From NCBI GenBank assembly GCA_030761205.1, contig JAULJL010000024.1, positions 14,745,122-14,809,121 of the forward strand: DNA of 64,000 bases, written 5' to 3'. This document shows, piece by piece, positions 1 to 9,885 of the stretch (positions are counted from its first letter, which is position 1; every line of letters starts with the position of its first letter). The stretch comes from Fremontodendron californicum. Taxonomy: Eukaryota; Streptophyta; Magnoliopsida; Malvales; Malvaceae. A model generated the notes under the pieces. It was not told the DNA's origin and did no database searches. It worked only from the letters and a program-made list of their open reading frames with translations. The translations under genes were made by a program, and so were the position numbers.

Positions 1-229
1 TCAACTAACATGGCAAGAATGCACATACAATGCTAGAATTCAAAGAGTGGCCGAATGGCGCATGGTTCCTAACAAACACTTGGTATACTAACATGCAAAA
101 CTAAATCAAATGTCATGCAAATGCAAAACCTACCAACTAACATGGCAAAAATGCAACATACAATGCAAAACACATGGAGTAGCCAAATGGCCTCAAGCTC
201 CAACAAGCATGTCATTTTCACAAACACTT

Positions 230-430
230 GATATACTAACATGCTCAACTAAAATATAACACTCAAAACATGCAAACACAAAGTAGAAATACTAAAACCA
301 AACAAGCATTTTCACAAACACTTGATATACTAACATGCTCAACTAAAATATAAGACTCAAATCATGCAAACACAAGGTAGAGACACTCACAAGCATTTTC
401 ACAAACACTTGATATACTAAATATAAAACA
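230..430. repeat. ~94-bp direct repeats inside the LTR
   Basis: The phrase CATTTTCACAAACACTTGATATACTAA recurs here in part, followed by CATGCTCAACTAAAATATAA and a CATGCAAACACAA block. The units are about 94 bp or slightly shorter. The same array occurs at about 17570-17780 and 36610-36810 with differing unit numbers, so it is a copy-number-variable part of the LTR. Confidence 0.75.
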
Positions 431-1546
431 TCAACAAATTTAAACATTATGAAAACAGAAAATTAAAAATGCAAGAACATGATATTTAAATCATAAATGA
501 CAACAAACAAAGCAACCAAATTAAAATATGACTCAAGTATATGAGGTAGAACAACACTTAAAGCATCAAAATTAAAGAAAATAACATAAATAACAAAATA
601 AAATAAACAAACAACAACCTTAATAAAAAATGTAGGCCATTCGGCCATAGTGAGAAAAATGTAAAAAAAAAATTGTAAAAAAAATATTTAAGAAAGAGAT
701 GAAGAAAGAACTTAAGAAGAGCAATAAAAAAAAACATTTATTTAAAAAGGAAACTCACCAAATAGTAATCAAAATAGCAAAAACAAGAATGGAAAATCAA
801 GAAACTGCAAGAGTTGGTGCTCAAGAGCAACCTCAAGAAGCTATATTTCAAGCTTTATCTCTTCAAACTTTCCTTTCTTTTCTAAACTTTTTCTTTTTGC
901 TTTCAATCAAGGAGAGAAAACTAAGAAAAAAACTAAGAGAAATCAGCTAAATGAAAGTGTAAAATCAAATTCTGCGCTCCCCCCTTAAGCTGGCCGAATG
1001 GCCCTCTCTCTCATGCAAGGGTGTTGTCATTTTTTCCCAACCAATTTTCCATCAAATGGCTAATAATTCAAGGTGAAAAAATCATGAAATTATCACCCTT
1101 AGATTAGCATATCAGCTGTACCAAATTACAGTTGTTCAATAATAATGTTGACACTCTCCCTTGGCCTATGTGGCTTAATCACCATGGCTTGATCAAAGAG
1201 AATCTCTAACTAACTCTTAATTCCTGGCCATTTGATTGAAAAATCAGAAGCTTCCTCCTTCCTTTGGGCCTTGGCAGGCAAGAACTTCTCTTTTCCAGCC
1301 CAAGTCCGATTTTTTGAAAGGCCAAAAGAAGCCCTTTTCGGTTGCTTGGGTGAAATGACTGTTTTGCCCCCCGGATGCAAATAAATATCAAACGGACTCC
1401 AAATTCAATTTTTATTTTTTTAATACTTCCAAAATAATAAAACATTGAGTTCTGGAAGTTTTCAAAATTATCCGAGTCCGTTTGCTATTTATTTGGATTT
1501 TTCTTCCAAAAATGCCCTTTTATGCTCCTATATTTTACCATTTTTA

Positions 1547-2140
1547 AAACGAGCTCCAAATCAAGATTTTTCTTCACCAATATCTTCCAAATAATTTAAA
1601 AGTGTGATCTGGAAGTTTTCATAATTTTTGGAGCTCATTTGGTATTTTTTCAGGATTTATCTGCTTGAATTACTACATAGGAGCTCGGGATTTGGCCATT
1701 TTGGAAACGAACTACGAATCAAGATTTTGTTTTTCCAATATCTTCCAAATAATTTAAAAATGATATTTACAAAATTTTAGAATTTTTGGAGTCCATTTGC
1801 TATTTTTTTGGGATTTATTTTCTTGAATTATTGCATAGGAGGCCCGGGATTTGGCCATTTTGCAAACGAACTCCGAATCAAGATTTTCTTTCGCCAATAT
1901 CTTCCAAATAATTTAAAAATGAGATTTGAAAAATTTCAGAAGATTTGGAGTTCATTTGCTATTTTTTCGGGATTTTCTTTTTTGAATTACTACATAAGAG
2001 ACCCGGGATTTGGCCATTTTGCAAACGAACTCCGAATGAAGATTTTATTTCGCCAATCTCTTTCAAATGATTTAAGAATGAGATTTGCAAATTTTTAGAA
2101 TTTTCGGAGTCTATTTGCTATTTTTCCCAAATTTTCCAAT
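1547..2140. repeat. Four 159-bp tandem units in the LTR
   Basis: Units are marked by AAACGA(A/G)CTCC and begin near 1547, 1705, 1864 and 2023, steps of 158-159 bp. Each unit has a conserved sequence (AATCAAGATTTTCTTTCGCC, then CTTCCAAATAATTTAAAA, then GGAGT(C/T)CATTTGCTATTTT, then GGCCCGGGATTTGGCCATTTT). The units are 75-90% alike by eye. The same array is present in every LTR in the window. Confidence 0.9.
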
Positions 2141-2590
2141 TTTGCCCTTTTACCTCCGAAACCCGGTTTTGCTCAAAACAATTCCAATTTTCAGATTTTC
2201 TTCAAGATGAGTCTTGGGATATCCCTTTTTAATCATTCCTCATCCATTGGGGGCTTTGGTCTTACCAAGTCGAGCCATTTCCGTGATTTCATCGAAATCC
2301 ACCAAAAACCCTAATTCTCGGTTTTCTCTCGGATTGACTTTTCTTTCGGTTTTTCTTGCAAGTGGCTTCTCCATTACCCGTAGTCAGTGCATATCTTTCA
2401 TTTGGAACCTTCAATTTTGACCAATTTGATCGTTTAAGCACTTTTCCCCAAATTTCTCGGATTAGGGTTTCTTTTCTATTGAATCTCCAAATCCCAACTT
2501 TCGAACTCCATATCTTTCAATGTAGACCTCGGATTATCAAAATTCTTTCACCATTTTTCAATTGAACTTAAAATCTTGATTTTGAAAGTG

Positions 2591-2690
2591 GGTTGACTTT
2601 TTTAGTAGTTGACTTTTTGTGGTTGACTTTTTTGAGGTTGACTTTTTCTGAGGTTGACTTTTTTTGAGTTTGACTTTTTATGCTCGCCCT
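2591..2690 (+). promoter_or_regulatory. Cluster of six TTGACT (W-box-like) motifs in U3
   Basis: GGTTGACTTTT recurs six times at 14-22 bp intervals, 120-220 bp from the start of the LTR. TTGAC(C/T) is the core bound by plant WRKY factors. Clusters at the same place occur at 19955-20025, 22950-23025, 39215-39300 and, in the other orientation, 56305-56385. The motif count is visible; WRKY control is inference. Confidence 0.5.
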
Positions 2691-2811
2691 TTTAAACTAA
2701 GTCTCGGAGTACCACCTGCAGGATGAAAAAAAGTCTTTTTACATTCGAAAACATCAATTTAGGAAGAAAACATACCTATTTTAGTGGTCCAGACAAAATT
2801 AGGTGTCTACA

Positions 2812-2826
2812 GCTACTCCTCTTTGG
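2812..2826 (-). other. Polypurine tract of copy 1
   Basis: On the minus strand the sequence GCCAAAGAGGAGTAGC lies directly before the LTR start TGTAGACACC. This is the position and composition expected of the plus-strand primer. The other copies read AAAGAGGGGCAGC, so copy 1 has G-to-A and C-to-T type changes here. Confidence 0.8.
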
Positions 2827-3065
2827 CTATTGCTGAGAATCAGGAATCAGGCAAAGATAAACAAACACTAATTTTGTACGGTCAGTGAAATCACATGTGA
2901 AGGAAAGGGAAAGGGTTTCTTTTTCATTCTTCTATCATTTTTTCACACCTTTTTTTTTTTGAAAAAGTTGTAAATTGGAGATTTGTCCTTAAATTGAATT
3001 CCTTGACTAATCAAGGCTCGACCCGTCTTAAGGAAACAGATTCAATTTTCAAAAGAAAAAATTGT

Positions 3066-3455
3066 GCCCGAAGGTCTTAAGAATAGTGCCCAAAGGTCTT
3101 AAAAAACTGGTGCCCGAAGGTCTTTAAAATGGTGCCCGGAGGTTTTTAAAACTGATGCCTGAAGGTCTTTAAAACTGGTGCCCGAAGGTCTTTAAAACTG
3201 GTGCCCGAAGGTCTTTAAAACTGGTGCCCGGAGGTCTTTAAAACTGATGCCCGAAGGTCTTTAAAACTGGTGCCCGAAGGTCTTTAAAACTGGTGCCCGA
3301 AGGTCTTTAAAATTGGTGCCCGGAGACCTTTAAAACTGGTCCCCGGAGGTCTTTAAAATTGGTGCCCGAAGGTCTTTACAACTGGTGCCCGAAGGTCTTT
3401 AAAACTGGTGCCCGGAGGTCTTTAAAACTGGTGTCCGAAGGTCTTTAAAACTGAC
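3066..3455. repeat. 23-bp minisatellite, about 17 units
   Basis: Tandem units of GGTGCCCGAAGGTCTTTAAA plus ACT, 23 bp, with variants such as CCCGGAGG and AAAATT. I counted 17 units. It lies 0.25-0.65 kb before the 3' LTR in the 3' UTR. Copy 2 has the same repeat with about 13 units (23405-23690). Tandem repeats in this part of Tat/Ogre elements are known to be hypervariable. Confidence 0.95.
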
Positions 3456-4322
3456 TAAGATACCTTGACGAAGGTTTCAAGGCTCGACTCGTCTGATAAA
3501 CAAAATGAATTTGATATAAAACATAAGGAAATACCTCAATGGCGGTCTCGGAGTCTAAATCTTTTGAGAAGCAAAACGAGTTCTCTGTGGGGAAGTCCAA
3601 GTTTCCCTGATTTCTGCACTGTTAGTTAAATGCCATGATGAGAATGTCATGCTTTTGCAAATGCTTGTATGTTTCCTAAAAATAAATGCAATCAAATGAT
3701 TGTGCCATGATTTTTAATCCATGGTTTCTTTGAGGTTCACAGATTATCTGACTTCATGACAGAGTCTTCAATTGTTCATTGATGCCCAACTTAAGGAATT
3801 CTTCACTCAAGATATCTTGTCAAACAGTCTCAGTTTCTGTCTTTCGCTGAAGTTCACAGATTTTCTGACTTCGTGATGGAGTTTCTACTTCACAGTTTTC
3901 TTTTCTTGGTGAACTCTCCAAACCTTTCCCAAGATTTAAACCTATTCCTTAGTAATACTTTGAAATCTTTAAAGATTTTTATTACTAATCATCATTCAAT
4001 TTAATAACAAACATAATGCATCTCAAAAAATTATCATGAAAAGGATAATAAGAATTTATTGCAAGAAATGTTTTATAATAGTAAACATAAATATCAAGGA
4101 TATAAGAAACAAATGTAAGGTTATAGGCTGTAGATGCCCTGGATGCGGAATATCTTGGACCCCTCCTTTTCCAAACCATCTGAAATTTCTCTTGAACGAG
4201 CAATTCACATAGGTAACCTCTTAGCTTCTGTAGTTACATCAGACTGAATTGTTCCCATTTCCTTTGATTGTTAGATACTATCTACCCCTTTACACGGAGT
4301 ATTGATACAAACTTTGATTAGT

Positions 4323-4403
4323 ACTTGAGCCGCCTTTTGGAGGTTTTCAACTCAAGTGTCCTCCGTTCGGTATTAAGTCGCCCTTTGCGGGTTTTCGGCT
4401 TAA
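4323..4403 (-). other. Two adjacent RNA hairpins in the 3' UTR
   Basis: Read in the element's direction, hairpin 2 (4403-4373) has outer stem TTAAGCCG/CGACTTAA, an AAAA bulge, inner stem CCC/GGG and loop GCAAA. Hairpin 1 (4357-4323) has outer stem ACTTGAG/CTCAAGT, the same AAAA bulge and a CC/GG inner stem. Copy 2 has both at 24578-24658. The plus-strand element has one of the same shape at 53338-53375. The function is unknown. Confidence 0.55.
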
Positions 4404-5047
4404 ACCTCTCCTTTTACATTCTTTTTTCATTTCCATTTTTTTTTTGTATTCTACCATGCATCTGAGAATTCTAAATGCTTCCAAGGTAAAAATATCAATT
4501 CAAAAGATGGGATGAATTCTAAGAATAACCTTTCAAATTAAATATCCATGCTTGATCAAAATGGGCTTTTAAAGCATGTAATGTAGCCCAAGGTTTAGGT
4601 TTGGAAAGAAAGGATAAATAGGCCCAAAATGTGTTTAAGGGTGATTGGATCAAGGATCACTTCCTGAGGAGAACTCATTCTTGAAACATTTGTCCCTTTT
4701 TGGACTTTCTTTTCCTTTTTTTTTGTTTTGTTGGCTTTCATTTGCCACATTTTCCAATGGCTTTCTTTTTGCCATGATTTTTTATTATCTTTCCTCGCAT
4801 TCGCCCTTCAGTATAGAGGGTGATCCTTGATCAAGGTTTAAAGAAAGAAATAATTCCTAAGGCTCAAAGGGGTGACTAAGTATAATTTCTTCTTAGTGGA
4901 AGGAATATAAAAGACGGCCATTCATCATATCAAGCATGACTATTCTCTTTGAAAAGCAATTCTCAGGGGAAATAGATATATAGAATTTCTATTTTTACAC
5001 TTGGAATCATTCGAATTTCCATGTGCACAGCATCACACTTTTTTTTT

Positions 5048-6313
5048 TCAAGCATAATACTTCTTCAGTTCATCAGCATTCACGGGATGTCTAAAATCAT
5101 CTCCGTCCATCTGAGTTAGAATTAATGCTCCTCCAGAAAAAGCTCTCTTTACCACAGGGTCCTTCCCAATTCGGAGCCCATTTTCCTCTCGGGTCTTTCA
5201 CTATAGGGGGAATTTTCCTCAATATCAACTCCCCCTCTCGGAACTGTCTAGGACGAACCTTCTTGTTGTGGGCTCAAATAATCCTTTTCTGATTCAACTG
5301 CCTGTGACAAATTGCTTTTAACCTTTTCTCCTCGATGAGATTCAACTGTTCATAACGAGCTCTAACCCATTCTGCTTCCTCTAGGCCAACTTCTATCAAA
5401 ACCCGAAGTGAAGGGATCTCAACTTCAATAGGTAGCACTGCTTCCATCCCGTATACCAAAGAAAACGGTGTTGCCCCTGTAGATGTGCGGACCGAAGTAC
5501 GATATGCATGAAGAGCAAAGGGCAAGATCTCATGCCAATCCTTGTACACATTGGTCATCTTCTCGACAATCTTCTTGATGTTCTTGTTAGCTGCTTCTAC
5601 TTCGCCATTCATCTTCAGACGGTAAGGTGTCGAATTATGATGTGTGATCTTGAATTGAGTACACACTTCTCTCATTATCTTATTGTTCAAATTGAGAGCA
5701 TTATCCGAAATAATTCTTGCTGGCAACCCGTAACGGCATATGATTTCTTTCTTGACGAATCTGCATACCACCGACTTTGTTACATTTGCATATCAAGCAG
5801 CTTCTACCCATTTTGTGAAATAATCTATGGCCACCAAGATGAAATGATGTCCATTTGAAGCTTTCGGGGTAATAGGCCCGATCATATCCATTCCCCACAT
5901 TGAAAAAGGCCAAGGTGCAGTCATGACATGTAATGGCGATAGCGACATATGAATCTAATCCGGCATTTATGGCACTTCCGGGAATAACTGATACAATCTC
6001 CTTCCATCGTCAGCCAATAGTACCCTGCCCTCATAATCTGTTTAGCAAGCATGTGACCATTAGCATGGGGTCCACATATCCCTTCATGGACCTCTTCTAT
6101 GATTCTTCGAGCTTCGGCAGACCCGACACATCTCAATAGGACTTGATCTTTCCCTTTCTAATAGAGAATCTCACTGTCTAGAACGAAACCAATTGCTAGC
6201 CTTCTCAGAGTCCTATTGTCATTCTCTATTGCCTGTTCTAGATATTGTTGACTCTTGATATACTGTAAGATGTCGTTATACCAAGGGTGGACCATCTGCT
6301 TATTCTTCCATAC
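5048..6313 (-). pseudogene. Integrase of copy 1 (broken)
   Basis: Integrase inserts the cDNA into host DNA. Visible parts in order: an N-terminal zinc-binding region with HEGICGPHANGH and CHKC near 6020-5950; the catalytic core with the first Asp in WGMDMIGP near 5885, the second in IISDNALN near 5700, and the Glu in NGEVEAANKN near 5610; a C-terminal region ending in DELKKYYA and a stop at 5048-5050. Damage: a frameshift or stop near 6314; a ~10-bp deletion near 5955 after CHKC relative to copy 2; a TGA in the core at 5793-5795; a stop at 5274. No chromodomain is seen, which fits the Tat lineage. It was once the last part of a pol polyprotein with RT. Confidence 0.85.
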
Positions 6314-7521
6314 TCAGACAATGGGTAGAGACTCATATATGCTCATCTTGATCGACACAATTTTCGCCCCTTCATTCACTTTAAACATTGATGACAAAGT
6401 AGCCAGAGCATCTGCCATTCGGTTTTCTTCTCGAGGAAAGTAATTGAAATTCACTTCTTCGAACTCCTCCAATAAACTCAGTATGAGTTCTCGGTATCGG
6501 ATTAGTTTTGTATCTCGGGTTTCCCATTCTCCTCGTAGCTGGTAAATCACTAAGGCTAAGTCTCCGAAAACTTCCAATACTTTAAACTTTCTGTCCACTA
6601 CAGCACGAAGGCCCATAGTACATGCTTATACTCGGCAGTATTGTTTGTACAATCAAAATCCAATCTAGCAGTGAAAGGATAACAATCTTCTTCTGGGGAT
6701 ATAAGCACTACACCGATTCCATGCCCCATGGCATTAGATGCGCCATCAAAGTACATTTTCCATACTTTCTTCTTCAGAGGAATATCATTTCCTTGCAACA
6801 CATACATCAAATCCTCATCTGGGAAGTCAAAGTTCAACGACTCATAATCTTCCACTGCCCGACTTGCTAAGAATTCAGCCACTGCACTGCCCTTGATAGC
6901 TTTTTGACTTACATATATTATGTCGTATTCTGACAATAAAACCTGCCATCTTGCCGTCCTCCCTGAAAAAGAAGGTGCTTCCAACATGTACTTGACTGGA
7001 TCCAGCTTGGCAATCAGCCACGTTGTGTGATACAACATATACTGTCCGAGTCTTCGAGCAGTCCAAGCTAAGGCGCAACACAACTTTTCTACTGATGAAT
7101 ATTTCAACTCATAATCTGTGAACTTCTTGTTGAGGTAGTAAACTGCCTGTTCTTTCTTTCCAGTTTCATCAAGCTGCCCCAAAACACAACCCATGGATCT
7201 TTCAAATACTGATAAATACAGTATCATTGGTTTATTCGGAATAGGTTGCATTAATACTGGTTGGTTTGATAGATAATGCTTAACCTTTTCAAAAGCAATT
7301 TGACACTCTTCATCCCATTCTCCTGGATCACGTTTTCGAAGTAACTTAAATATTGGATCACATTTGTCGGTTAATTGAGAAATAAACCGAGCAACGTAAT
7401 TCAATCTCCCCAGAAAGCCCCTTACTTTCTTTTGAGTACGAGGTGGTGGCAGATTCTGAATAGCCTTCACTTTATCCGGGTCAATCTCAATTCCTCTTTT
7501 TCTAACGACAAAATCAAACAA
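6314..7521 (-). pseudogene. RNase H plus second (archaeal-type) RNase H of copy 1
   Basis: RNase H removes RNA from the RNA-DNA hybrid. The frame first covers the RT connection and Ty3 RNase H (FERSMGCVLGQ, then KKFTDYELKYSSVEKLC, near 7200-7080). A second RNase H fold follows with YFDGASN (first Asp, near 6745), NNTAEY (Glu, near 6645), VFGDLALV (Asp, near 6565) and MADALATL (Asp, near 6410). A dual RNase H is characteristic of Tat/Ogre elements. A 1-bp deletion near 6626, inside the codon block after TAEY, shifts the frame relative to copy 2 (27679-26771). This stretch is in the same frame as the RT, but stops at 7630 and just after separate them. Confidence 0.85.
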
Positions 7522-8493
7522 CTTCCTCGAGATGACTCCAAAAGTGCATTTTGCCGGATTTAGCTTGAGTCTAAACTTTATTAGTCATTCAAAGAGTTTC
7601 TTAAGATTCGCAATATGCTCTTCTTCTCCTTACGACTTTGCGATCATATCATCAACGTAGACCTCAATTCCCTTATGCATCATATCATGAAACAAGGTCA
7701 CCATGGCTCTTTGGTATGTTGCCCCAGCATTCTTCAATACAAATGGCATTACTTTGTAGCAGAAGGTTCCCCACATTGTAACAAATATGGTTTTCTCCAT
7801 ATCTTCCGGTGCCATCTTGATCTGATTGTATCCTGAGAACCCGTCCATGAAAGAAAATAAAGAACTTTTCACCGTATTATCCACCAGAGTATCAATGTGG
7901 GGCAAAGGGAAATTATCTTTAGGGCTGGCCTTGTTCAAATCTCGGTAATCAACGTACATCCGCACCTTGCCATCCTTCTTTGGTACTGGAACAATATTTG
8001 CCACCCATTCTGGATATTTTGCCACCTCTAGTAATCTAGCATCAAATTGTTTCTTCACCTCCTCTTTTATCTTTAATAGCATGTCTGGCCTCATTCTTCT
8101 TAACTTTTGCTGAATTGGCTTGCATTCTGGCCTTACAGGGAGCTTATGAACCACAATATCCGAATCCAACCCTGGCATGTCTTGGTAAGACCATGCAAAT
8201 ACATCTACATACTCCTGGAGCAAAGCTATCAATTCACATTGTATTGGTGATGACAATGAAGTTTCGATTTTGACTTCTTTTATCTCTTCATCATTTCCCA
8301 GATTATCGTCTCCAATAACTCCTTATGAGGAAGTACTTATTTCTCCTCTTGTTCTATTTTCCTCAATAGATCTGAAGGTAGACCATAATCCACAGTATCT
8401 TCATTAGCCTCAAAATCACCCGTGTAAATGGGTCTTTCAAAATCAATTTCAGAATTACTGACAGGAAGGTCCTCATATTCTGCATCCGTACAC
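7522..8493 (-). pseudogene. Reverse transcriptase of copy 1 (broken)
   Basis: RT copies element RNA into cDNA in the cytoplasmic particle. The RT core frame spans 8256-7630: VPKKDGKVRMYVDYRDLNKA, then SFMDGFSGYNQI with the first catalytic Asp, then EVYVDDMIAKS with the YVDD box intact at its end. The frame stops with TAA at 7630-7632 directly after YVDDMIAKS, and a TGA follows about 14 codons later. The upstream part (8493-8257) encodes a C-T-D-A-E-Y-E-D acidic stretch and LLRKIEQEEK, then a TAA at 8337 and a 1-bp loss near 8306 before LQEYVDVFAWSYQDMPGLD. Catalytic residues survive but the protein cannot be made whole. Confidence 0.9.
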
Positions 8494-8707
8494 CTGTAAA
8501 TAGGTGGAGAAGAAACAATATAGGAAAATATATAATGAAAACAAAATAAATAAGAAAAAAAATGAAAGAATATGGACATATCAATATGGATAGAATGCAT
8601 TGTTCTTGTTATTTATTGAATGATTTAAAAAGCCCATTACAAAAAAAAAAAAAAAATCTTAATATCACTGGGTAAAGATAATTAAGATTGCTTTTTAAAA
8701 GTATTAC
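8494..8707 (-). other. Probable intron between protease and RT
   Basis: Ogre elements are known for an intron between gag-pro and RT. Here the minus strand has a donor GTAATA at 8707, following the codons for S-I-P-K, and an acceptor TTTCTTCTCCACCTATTTACAG ending at 8494, preceded by T-rich tracts including a long T run near 8641-8656. Removing 214 nt joins the frame to C-T-D-A-E-Y-E-D of the RT side. A stronger-looking donor, GTAAGT at 8723, would give a 230-nt intron but puts the RT side out of frame. Confidence 0.6.
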
Positions 8708-9885
8708 TTTGGAATAGACTTACAAACTATGGGCAACTCAATCACACTCCAGTTGGTTAGTCTATATCCTGGTGGACAAGGTCGCACCATCCAGCTAGAA
8801 TTCTCTCTTTCAATTCTGTCTTTCTTAGTCGTGCAGATCTCCACATCATACATCTGCTCATCCCTATTCACCTGGAATCTCTCGAAGGCTTGCTCTATCA
8901 TTACGAGCACATCATCAGAATTCTTTTCTCCGAACAGAGAACCGGCTGAGCGAAAGCTATGAAGGATAGGTGAAAATGTCATAGGTTCCCATTCCATATC
9001 CATACCCATAAGACGGGCCATCCTCCTTTGTCGGTTCCTTTCAACTTGTTTCCTTTTCTCATGGGCCTTTGGAAGATATCCTAGGCCAAACCGATCTTTC
9101 TTCCCTTTTACTTCCATTGCTCGAGCCATCCCCTGAAGATATTTCCCGAGACCTTTTCCAGCCCTGCAGCCTTTTCCCACGGTAGTTCTTATCCCCAACC
9201 TTGTGTTCTTGGACAGCCTCGGTTTCAGAATTTTTCGTCCTTCAACGACGAAAACTGCATTTACGAATTCAAAAGACCGAAAAGAACACTCTACGGCCTC
9301 TTCATTGGGCTCCACATAAGGAGATTTAGTAGATGCGAAGGCTATTATGTCTTCTTCCCCTGATACTGTGATCAACCGGCCCTTCATCACAAATTTCAGC
9401 TTTTGGTGGAGAGACGAGGGTACAGCCCCAGCTGAATGTATCCACGGCCTTCCCAACAAGAAGTTATAAGATGGATTAATATACATGACCTAGAAGTTCA
9501 CTGTATAAATGCACGGGCCTACCTCCAGAGGAACTTCAATGGTTCCCATAACCTCTCTCCTTGTTCCATCAAAAGCCCTGACCATCGTGCAACTTGGTAT
9601 CATATAGGATATATCCACTGGCAATTTGGATAGGGTTGCTAAAGGCATCATATTTAGTGAAGAACCATTATCCAAAAGGACCCTCGGTAATTTGTGCCCC
9701 TTACAAGTGGTAGTTATATGGAGAGCTTTTGTTGATCCAATACCGTTGGGTGGTATCTCCTTATAGCTGAAAAATATGTAGTCATCTGCTGCGATGTTTC
9801 CCACCAACCTATCCAGCTTTTCCACTGATATATTATTAGCCACGTATGCCTGATTCAATACTTTTAGCAGGGCATTTCTGTGTGG
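8708..9885 (-). pseudogene. Aspartic protease region of copy 1 (broken)
   Basis: The protease cleaves the gag-pol polyprotein in the particle. The frame (9858-9490 and 9486-8708, same frame) has the active-site stretch RVLLDNGSSLNMMPL near 9670 and the conserved second part YNFLLGRPWIHSAGAVPS near 9450. LDNGS in place of DTG/DSG is usual in this lineage as I recall. After it comes a basic linker (GKGCRAGKGLGKYLQGMA, near 9170) that leads to the splice donor. Damage: TAA at 9886 before it and TAG at 9490 in place of the CAG seen in copy 2. It was part of one gag-pro frame. Confidence 0.85.

Larger units (their letters stand above)
1..2811 (-). mobile_element. 3' LTR of copy 1, cut by the window start
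   Basis: It aligns by eye with 17341-20159, the 5' LTR of the same element, with scattered substitutions and small indels (for example, one unit of the CAAACACTTG repeat is shorter near position 70). On the minus strand it begins TGTAGACACC at 2811. It contains the U3 part of the LTR: the W-box-like cluster, four 159-bp units (1547-2140), GGCC-ATTC-GGCC motifs (near 634 and 990), and a repeat-rich section at 1-430. Open frames on either strand here are short and not supported as genes. Confidence 0.9.
2812..5047 (-). other. 3' untranslated region of copy 1
   Basis: About 2.2 kb lies between the integrase stop codon and the 3' LTR. I see no coding frame. It holds the 23-bp minisatellite (3066-3455), the two hairpins (4323-4403), and blocks that recur in copy 2 (23156-25310) and, reversed, in the plus-strand element (52560-53400 and 55870-56177). 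It would be transcribed as the tail of the genomic RNA. Confidence 0.8.

Noticed and set aside
699..950. Open frame of 83 codons on the plus strand (MENQE...QEQPQEAIFQA), also at 21137 and 37095
   Set aside because: It lies antisense inside the LTR; it is repeated only because the LTR is. Low-complexity ends, differing lengths and no recognisable domain.
1808..2098. Plus-strand frame with two 53-residue repeats (GHFANELRIK...), also at 22171-22542
   Set aside because: It follows from the 159-bp period being a multiple of three. In the older third LTR the same frame is closed by CGA-to-TGA changes, so there is no sign of coding selection.
3066..3455. CRISPR-like array
   Set aside because: The 23-bp units are directly adjacent with no unique spacers, and the context is a plant retrotransposon 3' UTR.
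5508..5858. Plus-strand frame of 116 codons opposite integrase
   Set aside because: Antisense shadow of the integrase pseudogene, whose motifs are clear on the minus strand.
8722..8723. GTAAGT as the intron donor
   Set aside because: It is the better consensus match, but joining to the acceptor at 8494 puts the RT side out of frame; kept only as an alternative.
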